A stretch of DNA of 64,000 nucleotides from Rhodosporidiobolus odoratus (taxonomy: Eukaryota > Basidiomycota > Microbotryomycetes > Sporidiobolales > Sporidiobolaceae), in assembly GCA_034387635.1 (NCBI GenBank), contig JAOANU010000001.1:1116001-1180000 (forward strand), read 5' to 3'. Positions 18,367 through 29,012 of this stretch are shown here, in pieces; the first letter of the stretch is position 1, and each line of letters starts with the position of its first letter. The notes below the pieces were generated by a model. It saw nothing but the letters and a program-made list of their open reading frames with translations. It was not told the DNA's origin and did not search any database. The translations under genes and the position numbers were made by a program.

Positions 18367-19067
18367 TGTGGTGGTGGTGGGGGTGGTGTTGCGAGGTGGA
18401 TGTGGATGTGGTGGTGACGAGGCGATGGAAGCGGGAAGTGGTCGAGGAGACGGGGAGGAAAGCGGCACGTCTGGTCGGTGTTGATAGGGTACCTTGAGCT
18501 GAACTAGCAGTCGTACGGCCTGTTTCGTGCAAGACGACAACAGCGACAGCGCCAAACACGATGTTGCCGTCTCGTCCTCTTCTATTGTTGCCGGCTTATT
18601 ACACTCGCTAGGCAGCTTCCGGATAGCCCTAGAGCGGTCGATAGCTCTACTCGGCGTGCTGGGGTCCCTCGCCACCGCTATGCGTCTGACCTCTGCTTTC
18701 TTCTTTGCCCGCTTCGACCGCGACAACTCGAAGTGCGGTAATTTAACGTTGTTCAAGCAATCTTCAAGGAAGACTCGACCTCGGTAGATCGCATCAAGTC
18801 GTCAGAGAAGCTGCCACGCAGCGACTCGACTATGACTGCTCTGACTCTGTTTCATCTGCGCCATTCATTGATTCTTGTCGACGGCACTTCCACCTTCGCC
18901 ACACATCCGTGCCGAACGTCGAGGGTCAGAGTACGAGTGCACGCGGACCCGAATAGTACCCGAATCGTACAAACCCCCACATAGTCCGGTTCGTAACCCG
19001 AATTATTTTTTCTGAACGTGCATGTTTCCTCGCTCCTCTTTCATCTGCACCTGTCTCTCCCACCGCG
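18367..19067. promoter_or_regulatory. Divergent intergenic region, SED5 / GRDP gene
   Basis: About 700 bases between two divergent starts. It should carry both promoters and 5' leaders. No TATA box, repeat or RNA gene was recognised. Open frames over it have no domain. Confidence 0.4.
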
Positions 19068-21857
19068 ATGAGTACCGAAACACCTGCCTCCGCCGTCCCC
19101 TCTTCTTCGCCTCCCTCGTACGCGTTCTCCCATTCCGCACCTCCAGTCTTCACCGAATTCCCCTCCCGATACCGCGTCGGTCGCCATGGTGCCCTCTTCG
19201 TCAACGTTTCCGAAGTCAAACAGCACCTCAAGCTCCTCGGCGCCTTTCATCGACTAAGGGAGCAAGTCGAGGCTATCTCGGAGGGTTGGGCAAGTAAATT
19301 AGAACCCAAGGCCAGGTGGGGGGTGTTTGTGCAGGTTGCCGTGTACCGCTACGAGCTGTGGATCAAAGCCCTACCTCGCGTCGCCGCCGACCAAGCGTTG
19401 GTGCCGCCGTTGGATGTGCTCCTCGTTTGGCACAGCGCTTTCCTCAATCCTTCGTGCGCTTCTCTCCCTCGTCACCGCTGCTACCTCTCGTATACTCAGA
19501 GCGTGCCTCACAGACGCTATGCCGAAGACGTCCTTCGTATGCATCCGAGTCTCAAGGGTTTGAAGATCTGGGACAGCGTGCGGGCTCTTTTCGCTCTTGG
19601 TCGAATTCAAGCTGACTTTCCTTTCACCCCAGGTCAAGCTCATCGACGGCAAGACTCACGAGTACCACGTCCCGGCCGAAGCTACACGCCGATGGGTCCT
19701 GCTGTGCGGTACCCCTTTCGGCCCATTCGAGCACTTTGCGGTGACCAAAGGTCGCGAGATAACCAACCCCAAAAATGGACGGATGTCGCTAGCCCGTACG
19801 ACGCAGTGCTCTCCTTGCTCTGTTACCCAGCCGCAGCCTCTAACTCTTCTTTGTAAACAGCCTGGATCTCCCCATCAGGAGGTAAGGGTTACGCTCAGCA
19901 AGGTTTTCAGGCGGCAATACCGTCAAGCGGCGCTGCTTTCACACACGAGAACGTTGGAATCGCTCGCCTTGCCCAGGACCTCTTCGAATGCCGCATCAAC
20001 GGAGCTGCAACCTTGGCGTGCGTTGTATCCTTTGCTTCCTCTTTCTTTAGACAGGTCGGGCTCACCCCCACCCCCTTGCGATCTAGCGGTACCGTCACCA
20101 TGAGCGACGGAATACCTCAGTCGCCTTCCGGGTCGAGGCGCGCAGCGTTCGTCACGAAAGCTGTGGCTCGTCACCCCGACGTCAAGGGTGCGAGTCACGT
20201 CACTCAGTTGGGCGAAAAGATGAAGTGGTCTACCACGGGGGCGTACGGTTTGCTCCTCACGGCGCTGGGGCACAGAAACAAGAGAGGGTGTGTCGAACTG
20301 GCTTCTTCCTTTCCCTCAGTTCAACGCCGTGCAGAAGCTGATGCTTGTTCGATGTTTGCTAGGGTTCTTAACATCCTCGCTTGCTACACCCGTGGCGAGC
20401 CGTTCTCTCTCGACCTCGGCATGGCTGTATGCTCTTCCCCGAGCTCGGGTAAGGCTGTTCGCTCACTGCTCGGTTCCTACAGGTCTTACGTCAAGGTACA
20501 TTCATCGAAAAAATGTATAACCTCGGCTGGCTCGACCCATCCCGCTTCGCTGAAGACGACAGCCTACTCAAGCGCAGTATCGCCCGTTACCACGCCTTCA
20601 TGGATCTCCTCTCCAGCACGCCGTCCATGTTCTGCGTGCCCACTCTCGACATCGTGCGTTTTCCCCCCCTCCCCCCTCTTGCCGATGACCTTCTCAAACG
20701 CGAATCTCTTCGCTTGTTTGCAGGATCTTGCTTGGCACACGCACCAGCTCCAGTCGGCCTATGCCCAAGAGATGGTCACCTGCATCGGCCGCTTCGTCGA
20801 CCACGACGATAAAGTGGAGGAGAATGCGCTGGCGACGGGTTTTGACGTGACTGCACGGGCTTGGCAGGTGCGCCTGGTATTGCCTCCGCCTTGGCCGTTC
20901 TCCTGCTTACCATTGCTTGCGTACATTTGTAGGCCCGCTTTGGCGTCCCCTACACCGCGTGTGGCTGTCATCTTCCCCAGCCGACACCCCTCGCCCGGCT
21001 CGCTACGAAATTACACCTCCGTCCCGCGCCTTCTTCCGCCTATTCCACGGCGGCCCTCACCACACTCTCTGTCTCTCCTGACGACGCCGATGCTACTCAC
21101 GCCTCGGAGCACAACTCGCTCGTCCTTCCTAATCATCCCAAAGCACTCAAACAGCGAGCGCAGAGGCAGAGGGAATTGGCCGAACGAAGCAAGAATGCTA
21201 AGAAGCAGCTAGTCAAATTGGAAAAGCAGCGGGCGAAGAGCGGTACGGCTCAGACTGAGGAAGAACGGGATTTGAGGCGTAGGCAAGAGGGGCATGATGC
21301 GGCGTTCTTTATGCCTTTTCCGCTGGTCCCGATCTACGGGTACGTACCTTGTCTCCTCCTCCCCGATCCAGCTCGAGTGGCTCATACTCGTCCTTGAAAC
21401 AGATATGGAGGGTATCCGGCTGGGGCGGCTGGCTGTGCTGCCGTCGAGGGTAACACATCGAGCATGGCCAACTGCGGCGGAGCCACGTGCGTCTTTTTCC
21501 CTTCTGCCTCTTTGCCCTCTCTACAGCACCTCCTGACCATGTTACACTTCCTCCTGGTCTGCTGCGCGACAGGATCGGAGCTTGCGTACGTTTTCCGACT
21601 TTCTTCTTCTTCAAAGCCTCACCTTTCCCGCTTCAACCTCCCTCCCCTCGCCTTCAAGCCGCAGCTCACCTTCCTTCTTGACCCCCACACAGGCCTCGCC
21701 CGGTACCACCGGCTCTTCCTGCGCCTCAAACACCTCTGCCTGCGCCAGTTGCGCAGTCACCTCTAGCAGTTGCGGCGGCGGCGGCGGCGGTGGGTCTTCG
21801 TGTGGGGGTGGATCCTCTTGTGGAGGCGGCGGGTCTTCTTGCTCGTCGTCGTGTTGA
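19068..21857 (+). CDS. Glycine-rich domain protein (DUF1399/GRDP-like)
   Basis: The start at 19068 (MSTETPASAVPSSS) opens a gene with about ten exons. DUF1399 hallmarks are present twice: PPLDVLLVWHSAFLNPSRYAEDVLR near residue 110 and DLAWHTHQLQSAYAQEM further on, each a [LA]D-[LV]-x-W-H type motif. A basic, helical stretch rich in Lys/Arg/Gln (LKQRAQRQRELAERSKNAKKQL) and a FFMPFPLVPIYGYGGYPAGAAGC segment follow. The C-terminus is a Cys/Gly/Ser tract (SSCGGGGGGGSSCGGGSSCGGGGSSC) ending in TGA at 21855-21857, assembled from three very short exons. Plant GRDPs act in stress responses; fungal members are uncharacterised. A binding or structural function is possible. Confidence 0.8.
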
Positions 21858-22414
21858 GGACGGACAGCGGCAACGTGGCCGGGTTGTTTTGCAACTTTGT
21901 CTTGACTAGCTTGTACCCATGTATGCTTGTTGTTTTCGCTCACGAAGCCGTTCCTTTTTTTTCGGGTTTTGAGCGGTCTGAGCAGTCTACAGCAGTTGGT
22001 ACGAAACGTGTCGTCGTTTGACTGGAGTGAGGCCCGCGAGACGCAGCTAGCTAGAAACGTCTCGGTCCGTCGCTAGGCTAAAAAGGCTCGGAAAGGAAAA
22101 AGGCTGGAATCGCAGAACCAAGTGTGGCTGTTGATGAAGGGCACTGTGCTCCACAGCCAGACGCTAGAGGAACGCACAAGGTGTAACCGGAGGGAGGCAC
22201 AGAGCGAGAAACTGTGGGCCAAAGAACCAAATCGAATGCAACAGGACAGGAGAAAAAGACCAGCTGGAATGCTCTCCAGCTCATTGTCCATGATCTGTGA
22301 TGCGTGAAGGATGCAGGGAAGTAGATAATGGAGAGAGAGAGGGGGGGGGGAGGGGGGGGGCGGGAGTCTAGAAATATGTGTAGAGTCGCAAAAACTGGAC
22401 AGACGGAGCTCAAC
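21858..22414. other. Convergent 3' intergenic region with a long guanine tract
   Basis: This lies between the GRDP and TBC gene stops. At 22331-22364 it has (GA)5-G10-A-G9-C-GGG on the + strand, a strong G-quadruplex or purine-tract candidate. No gene is supported. Confidence 0.55.
22341..22364 (+). repeat. Poly(G) tract, potential G-quadruplex
   Basis: G10, A, G9, C, G3 in direct succession, preceded by (GA)5 from 22331. It is placed 50 bases beyond the stop of the TBC gene, within the convergent gap. Confidence 0.7.
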
Positions 22415-25400
22415 TCAGCCCAGGTATCCCTCACTCCTATTACTCATACTCCTCTGACTCATAGCGCTCGAGCCGACCCTCCCTGTCCCTCCTCCCGACA
22501 CACTTCCAGAAGACGCCGCCATCCCAAACCACCTCGACCCCGCCCCTGCCAGACCAGCCAAAGCCCCATTAACCCCTCCTCCTCCTCCTCCTCCTCCTCC
22601 TCCTTGTGAGCTGGTAGAAGTCGAGGTCGAGGTAGCGGCGGTTTGCATCGAGGCGGCCGAGAGGGCGTCATCGTTCAGGGAGGAGGTTATCGAGAGTTCG
22701 GATTGGCGGCGGAGTTGGAGGGGGGAGGTTGAGGCTCGTTCGGAAGCAGAGAGGTGGGCTAGGTCGGCGTAGGCTAGTTTGTCTGGAAAAGACGGCAAGG
22801 CAAAGGGAACAAAGGATCAGAATCAAGTCGAGGTCTAGAACGGTTCGCGCGAGGTCCTCGTCTGCTCGTAGCCTTGAGAGACAGGTAAAAGCAACAGCCG
22901 AGCCAACTCACATTTAACCAACTCATCCTCCAACTCCTCCCTCTCCAACCTACTCGCAACAACCTGTTTAACCAACTCACAATGTTCCATGTTGACCTGA
23001 GCCAAGCTAGCTTCCAATTGTCGGACCTGAAGGGACAGCTGCAAGTTGGCTTTTCGGAGTGAATCGAGTTCGGCTGCGTGCGCGGTCTGTTGAGCGCAGA
23101 GTGAGGCCCATTCTTCCCCGAATTGGTCCTGTAGGGAGGGTTCCGAGTCGACGGGGGGCGAGAGATAAATTCGAGCGAGGTGGGGAAGGTGGAGAGAAGG
23201 TGCACAAGAAATTGATAAGATGATATCAGGGCGCGGGATTGGGGACGAGCAGAAGAAACCAAGAAGGAGGGGGGGGGTTCGGGACGCACCAGCATCAGCG
23301 GCGTGATTCGCACTTGCAGCGCCTCCCTCACAAACTCGTTGACTTTGTACAGTGCCTCGGGGTTCTCTTCTAGCTCTTGAGGATCGGGCTGTGAGTGTCC
23401 CAGAAAGTGTCAGTCAGTCCGTAAGGCCTTGTATCCATCCTAGGCAATGGGGCCAGATCGCGACTTACCGCATACCCCTCAAACAACCCATTCTTCAAGA
23501 AATCGATCAAATCCTCAAACTCTAGTTGACAGATGTGATCTTCATTCCGTTTGAGCAACGCCACTGCGAATCGAAAGACTGCTTCGACCCCTTCGGCGAA
23601 GACGAGGTCAAAGACTGACGAGACGAGTTCGAGGGGGAAGCGGTAGCTGCAGTGTGTACATGCGGACGGAGTGTAATACGGTCAGTCGATATACACGGGG
23701 GAAAGTGAAGGTGAGGGAGGGGCCAGGAAAGGAAAAGGAGAAAGCTCACCCAAACAAAGTCAAAAACCACTGACTAGCATACATACTACTCTTAACTCCC
23801 TGCCTCAATAAATGCAAAAACACCCCAGGCAGCAACTCCTCGACCAATCGATCGAATTGAAACAGTCTGAGTTGAAGTCCGGGCATGTTGGGTGTGTAGT
23901 GAGATCGAAGGTCGTAGGCTTTCATCAGGCGGACTAGGACGCAAAAGGCTTCTTCGTCGGGCATCTGCGAACGGAAAGAGACAGATGAGGTTGAAAGGTA
24001 CCGAGAGGGTCGGCGTCAAGGACGCTAGAAACTCGGATGTGATCTTAGACAGCGGACGCGAGGAAACGCACATTGAGCAACAGCGGTCCCACGATGAACT
24101 GCAACCCCTGCGTATAGCCGACCTCTTCATCGTACAACGAATAGGCTTTGACGACATTGAACCTGCGACAAGGTACGAGATCGGGGCGAAAGGAGGAAGG
24201 AAGAGGAGAAGGAGAGAACAAAGACAGCGGTTCAGCTTGCGGGTTCCCATGACAGCGCCTCGACAACTAGCCAGGATCTCGAGTCGGCCGAATGCCAGCC
24301 AGAGATTCCCTTCGAAACAAACGGACACGCACAAATTCTCCTGCCCAACCCCGCCCACCTCCCTCCCCTCCCTGAAGTATTCATGCTTGGGGAACGTCCT
24401 GTTCAAATCCCTTGCGATACTCTTCTCATGCGGAGAAGATTGGGAGAGCAGGTTCGAATAGATGGATTCTAGGGTCGGGTCTTTGGCGGCACTGTTTTGT
24501 TCCAGATCCGTCATCGGACGTGATTATTGTGTCCGCGCGATATTTGGACGCAAGGTGTCGAGGAGGGATGGAAGACGGGTTCCAAGTCAGGTCTATCGCT
24601 CGAGAAATCTGGACTTTGAAGAAAGAGGGACTGGGGACTCACGCCATGAGTTGCCAAGTCATTCCTCGGAGTGCTGGAGGAATTCCCTTCTGTATCGCCC
24701 GTGACAGTTCGCGGGCTGCGCAGAAAGCGCAAAAAAGAAAAAAAAGCGAATAAACGTCAAGACCCTCCTGCCGAATGGGCATCATCGCGCGGTAGAAAAA
24801 AGAGAGAGAGAGTGTAGCAGAGCCGAAGATTACGGAGCAAGAGGCAAGGGGGAAAACAGCAACAAAGAGACATACGTTGTTCCCTAGCGACCCCCTCGTA
24901 ATCACTCATAACCCTCCCCCAAAACTCCCAATCCACCTCTCCCTCCTCCCCATTTCCAACCTTCTCACCCATCCCCGTACTCGCCCTGACTTCCCTCTCC
25001 CTCTCCCTCCTGACTTTTTCAAAATGAGCCTGAATCTCTTTCACCCCAGGACTGAGGGGTAGGTCGACCAACCCCGCCTCGGCGTCAGTCGAGCCGTCCA
25101 TCCCTCCGCCTGCGGTCGCGATCGAGAGAGAGAGGTTCTGGGAAGCTCGGGAAGTGAGGAATCCATCTGCTGCATGAGGGGTCGCGATGGAAGCTTGTCG
25201 TTCCCTCGCACTCGCACTACCCGAACCTGAACTTGAACCGAATGCCGAAGGTGCGAGGAGGGAAGAGCTATCGATATTGAGGAGGGAGTATCGTTGCCCC
25301 GCCGGAGCTGTTGCTGCGCTGCTGGTACGGTTTGGAGGAGATGATCGTCGAGGGGAATGGTTATAGGGAGAAGTAGAAGAACAAGTAGGCTTCCTAGGTG

Positions 25401-26487
25401 AACAAGTCGAAGCTCCCCCTCTGGGAGTTTCCGGTCCATCCCTGTCCCCTGGCCCTCCCTCTTCTCCCTCACCCTCCCCACTCTCGTCTCTCTCCTCCCC
25501 GTCCAAATCCAGATCCAACCTAACCTCCTCCAGCAACTGGTCCCCAATCGGCGTACCCAACGGACTCGCACCAGTAAGTCCCATAGATTGTCTCCACACG
25601 GCTTCGGTTAAAGAGGGACTACTGTCCCTCCCTACTGCGGTAGGATCGTTACTCGGTCCGTGAGAGGAAGACAGGAGGAGAGATTTGCGAGACCGGGCGG
25701 GGGAGGTGGTCGGCGAGGTTAGAGTGGTACGCGCGGTGGCGGTGGCGGTGGCGGTCGGGGTTTCGGGTTGGGACGAGAGAGAAAAGGGACGTCGACAGTG
25801 GCTGCTACTACCGTTCTGAGTGGTGGTCGAGGTGGAACGCGAGAGTGGGGTGACGGAATCGGTGGATTCGGTGTAGTCATCGTCGTCATCGTCGACGAGG
25901 GCGAGGGAGAGACGGTTCGGTCGGGGGTACGGCGAGACGGACGAGGGGTCCGAGGGGGCAAGGCGAGAGGGTTGAGGAGAGGATTCGGAGGCGAGGGAAG
26001 AGGGCCGGGACGAGGCGGAGGGGTCTGGGAAAGCCGACGAGGGAGTCGAAGCGAGAGAGGGAGTGAGGGTACGCTGAAGTGAACCGGGGACGGACGAGAG
26101 TGAGTGAACGGACGAGGAGGAAGGGAGAGCGGGTGGAGGAGGAGGGGGGGAAGACGGTGTTTCGTCGGCATGAGCTGATCCCTCGTCACTAGAGTTGTCT
26201 TCTGTGGCCTCGTCGTGCTCGCTGAGGCCGTGATCGCTGTTGTGGGCGTCGTGGTGTGTTTCCCCCACATTGGCATGGACCGCGTCGTGGCGTGTCTGCT
26301 GGTCGTCGGCGCCGTGTCCCGGTGCTTGTACTCGTGGGGTGATGGCTCCGTGTGCATCTTGAAAGGCTGCATCGTCTGCTGAGTTTGACGAGGCTTTTGA
26401 GAGAGCCGAGGCGGGTCGAGGTGGAGAAGGAGAAGTTGAAGGTTGAGATGGACCAGGTGAAGACGAGCGCGAGCTGGCGGGTGACAT
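22415..26487 (-). CDS. TBC-domain Rab GTPase-activating protein with C-terminal coiled coil (Gyp5/EVI5-like)
   Basis: The start at 26487 opens a long first exon (to about 24877) of Ser/Pro/Asp-rich disordered sequence ending [21 protein letters not shown]. The TBC domain then spans several small exons: [34 protein letters not shown] (the IxxDxxR arginine-finger motif), [23 protein letters not shown] (the YxQ glutamine-finger motif), [23 protein letters not shown], and [16 protein letters not shown]. Both catalytic fingers are present, so it should be an active GAP. Next comes a coiled coil ([36 protein letters not shown]), then a Gly run coded by GGA repeats (22578-22604) and a Ser-rich end, EGYLG. 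This architecture fits Gyp5/Gyl1 in Golgi-to-plasma-membrane traffic. The precise Rab is unknown. Confidence 0.88.
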
Positions 26488-26818
26488 GGTGTTGCTAGTC
26501 TATGCTGTTTCAGCAGTCTACTTACTCGACCGGAGGTGTTGCACGGGTAGATGTAGGTGGGAAGGGCGAGCACAGCAGCTGTTGGAACGGGGAGCCACGG
26601 ACCGTCGAGATTGTCGCAGGATGGTAGTAAGAGGGTCCAGTCGGGGTACACAGCTGTCTAGACGGCAGCGTGGGCGTGTCTAGGATGGACACTCGAGTCG
26701 AGTGAGCCAACGGAGGTGACACAAGTAAGTAGTTTATTCTCTCATCTCGCTCTTGTCCTATTTACCATCGACTGGCACAGACTTAAACTCGGACATCTCG
26801 ACCAAACACACCACACTC
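26488..26818. promoter_or_regulatory. Divergent promoter region, TBC gene / 26819 gene, with a 5'-UTR intron
   Basis: 330 bp separate the two starts. On the + side a likely 5'-UTR intron runs from GTAAGT at 26725 to the CAG ending at 26780. It removes the ATG at 26753, which supports 26819 as the start of the next gene. Confidence 0.5.
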
Positions 26819-28441
26819 ATGAATCACCCTTACCCTCCACCAACCTACCCTCAACCCTCTCGCTTGAATCCCCAACTCGGCCTCACCACCCCCCTCGAGC
26901 TCTCAATCCACATTCCCCCTCACCCACACCACTGGACCCAGTTCCCACCCGTCCATTCGGGAGCCTCCACCGCACCTTTGCCCTCTCACCCCCAACCCCT
27001 CTCGACACCGAGACCCAACCTGAAACGCTCTCTCCCCACTTGCTCCTCGTCTGACCACCACCTCTCCCTCGCCTGCTCTCCTCCCGCACCTCATTCGGGC
27101 GCCAACAACCCGCTTCACCTTCGAACCCGCAGCTCGTCCTCCTCCCTCGACCCCATCGCCGAATGGCCCTGGGCCGAAACCGACTCATCCGCGACGACAG
27201 CCTCTTCGGCCGGCCTCGGCTTGAGCGGGACAGACGACAACTACCCTCAACTCCGCGAGGAGGACCAAGACCGACCACGAGTCAAGCGCGCCCGCTTGGC
27301 TCCCGACCACGAAGCTCTCGCTCGCCTTTCTCTCGCCTCGCCCTTCCTCGCCACCCCAACCTATGTCCAATTTCCAGCTACCCCTCTCGTCTCGTCCTTC
27401 TCCCCGCCCGTCTCTCCACCCCGCCCAGCACCGCCACCCTCCCTCCACCTTGACACCTACACCGCCAACCCACTCGAACCCCGCCATCCACCTTCTTCCC
27501 CTCCCGCTTCAACCTACCCCGCCGCACCCCCAACCTCGCCCGTAACCACCGCCCACTCTCGCACTGCCTTGTCCTCCGCCCACCCCACATCGACGAACCG
27601 CCACGGAGGACTCCCCGGAACGCCTCGATTCCCCTCTCCCTTCTTTTCTCCGACTCTTTCTCCTCCTCTTCCTTCTTCTGCTGCTGCTGCACATTGTGCG
27701 TCCGCACCTCTTCCGGTTGACGCCTCGGGGCTACTTGATGGACCTCCACCACCTCCAATAAGTCTACCAGCGCAGCCAAGAGAAAAGCGGTGGCACAAGG
27801 AGGACGAGGACGGGGAAGAAGAAGTGGAAATGCGACCGGCGAAAGGATCTTGGGACCTCGACCGTCATCGGATCTACGTCGCTTCCCTCTCTGATGACGA
27901 CGACAACGACAACGACAACGACGACGCTTCGACGACGGCCGTACAGGTCAACTCGCTTGCTTTGAAACGACACCACCCCCACCGCCACAAGCGGGGAGGG
28001 TCTCTCCCTTGCCCTTTACCGACTTCGGTACTCTCTGGTCTCTGGGCGGATCCGTCTGCCACCGGTCCAGGTTCCGGTTCGGCGGCGGCGGCGGGAAGTT
28101 TGATCTTGTACAGGCCTCCACCTCGACCTGCTTTCCCTGGCGCACTCGGCTCGGCTGCGTCGCCCAGCCCACGAGGAGGACAAGGACCGGGAGGAGGAGG
28201 AGGCCGAGGAGGAGGAGGAGGAGAAACGGTCCGAGAGAGAGCTTTGAGAGAGAAGAAGGAGGAGACGAGGGAGTTGGAGTTTGAGGAGTTTAGGAGAAGG
28301 CAGGAGAGGGTTGAAGGGGGCGAGGCGGAGGCGGAGGCGGAGGCGGACGGGGATAAAGATTGGGATCAGGGTGGAGAGAGGGGGGAAGAGGAGGATGGGA
28401 TGGAGGTTGAGATGGACACGGAGATGGAGATGGATGGTTGA
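26819..28441 (+). CDS. Uncharacterised low-complexity protein, putative nuclear
   Basis: A single coding exon of 540 codons starts at MNHPYPPPTYPQPSRLNPQ. The first ATG of the open frame (26753) lies in an apparent 5'-UTR intron. Sequence is rich in Pro, Ser, His and Ala. A basic RPRVKRARLAPDHEALARLSLASPFLATPTYVQFPATPL stretch (about residues 150-195) looks like a nuclear localisation signal plus a short ordered motif. Later come an Asp/Asn repeat (DDDDNDNDNDD), a basic LKRHHPHRHKRG patch, a Gly/Pro region and a helical, highly charged C-terminus (ERALREKKEETRELEFEEFRRRQERVEGGEAEAEAEAD...). No family recognised. Codon usage and uninterrupted length support a real gene. A transcriptional regulator is possible but not shown. 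Confidence 0.65.
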   Translation: MNHPYPPPTYPQPSRLNPQLGLTTPLELSIHIPPHPHHWTQFPPVHSGASTAPLPSHPQPLSTPRPNLKRSLPTCSSSDHHLSLACSPPAPHSGANNPLHLRTRSSSSSLDPIAEWPWAETDSSATTASSAGLGLSGTDDNYPQLREEDQDRPRVKRARLAPDHEALARLSLASPFLATPTYVQFPATPLVSSFSPPVSPPRPAPPPSLHLDTYTANPLEPRHPPSSPPASTYPAAPPTSPVTTAHSRTALSSAHPTSTNRHGGLPGTPRFPSPFFSPTLSPPLPSSAAAAHCASAPLPVDASGLLDGPPPPPISLPAQPREKRWHKEDEDGEEEVEMRPAKGSWDLDRHRIYVASLSDDDDNDNDNDDASTTAVQVNSLALKRHHPHRHKRGGSLPCPLPTSVLSGLWADPSATGPGSGSAAAAGSLILYRPPPRPAFPGALGSAASPSPRGGQGPGGGGGRGGGGGETVRERALREKKEETRELEFEEFRRRQERVEGGEAEAEAEADGDKDWDQGGERGEEEDGMEVEMDTEMEMDG

Positions 28442-29012
28442 GCGAAGGGAAGGGAAGGAAGGAAGGGAAAAGGAGAATCGGATGGATGGGCGGTATATAT
28501 AGTCATTCTTTGTTGTGTTGTGTCGTGTCAGTTATGCTGACTTTGTGTAGCTTGATCAAGTAGTAGTCGTTGTAGCCATGCAGCCTTTTGTTCACATGTT
28601 GCCGCGAGGATAGATTCAGAAAGAGAAAAAGAAAGAGAGCGCTCTATGGCTCGTCTCGTGGCTGACGCGGTTGGGCGCGTATGCTGCTTTCCATCTGAAC
28701 AGCATGTGGCTCCTGCGAGCTCGCCAGCTGTCGATCCAGTGTGACCGCTCACGACGTCTGAGTAGGTTTCATCACCTCTCGCCTTCTTGTTTTCATCGTT
28801 CAACTCACCTCGACTCACTCTGTTTGCCCACAGACAACTCTGAACCGATCTTCAAGCTATCTCTGCACCCGCTCCAAGCAGTCTCATCTTCCGCCCAAGC
28901 CCCCCTCGTCTTTCCCCTCTCCGACAATCTCGCGCACACCTCGACCCCACCAATCTCCCGTCGTACACATCCAAACCCCCTACAGATCACAATCAGGCGC
29001 AACTGAGGGACT
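28442..29012. other. Tandem intergenic region upstream of the CLC gene
   Basis: About 570 bases. A TATATATA string at about 28494-28501 sits near the stop of the preceding gene, far (about 510 bp) from the CLC start. It could be part of a promoter or of the upstream gene's 3' signal. No other gene supported. Confidence 0.45.

Noticed and set aside
25719..26651. 310-codon minus-strand frame
   Set aside because: Alternative frame of the TBC gene's disordered first exon, Pro/Arg-rich only.
26753..26818. Earlier ATG (MSYLPSTGTDLNS) for the 26819 gene
   Set aside because: It lies inside a good 5'-UTR intron (GTAAGT 26725 to CAG 26780), so it would be spliced away.
28494..28501. TATATATA as the promoter of the CLC gene
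   Set aside because: It is about 510 bp from the start and close to the stop of the previous gene; position does not fit a core promoter.
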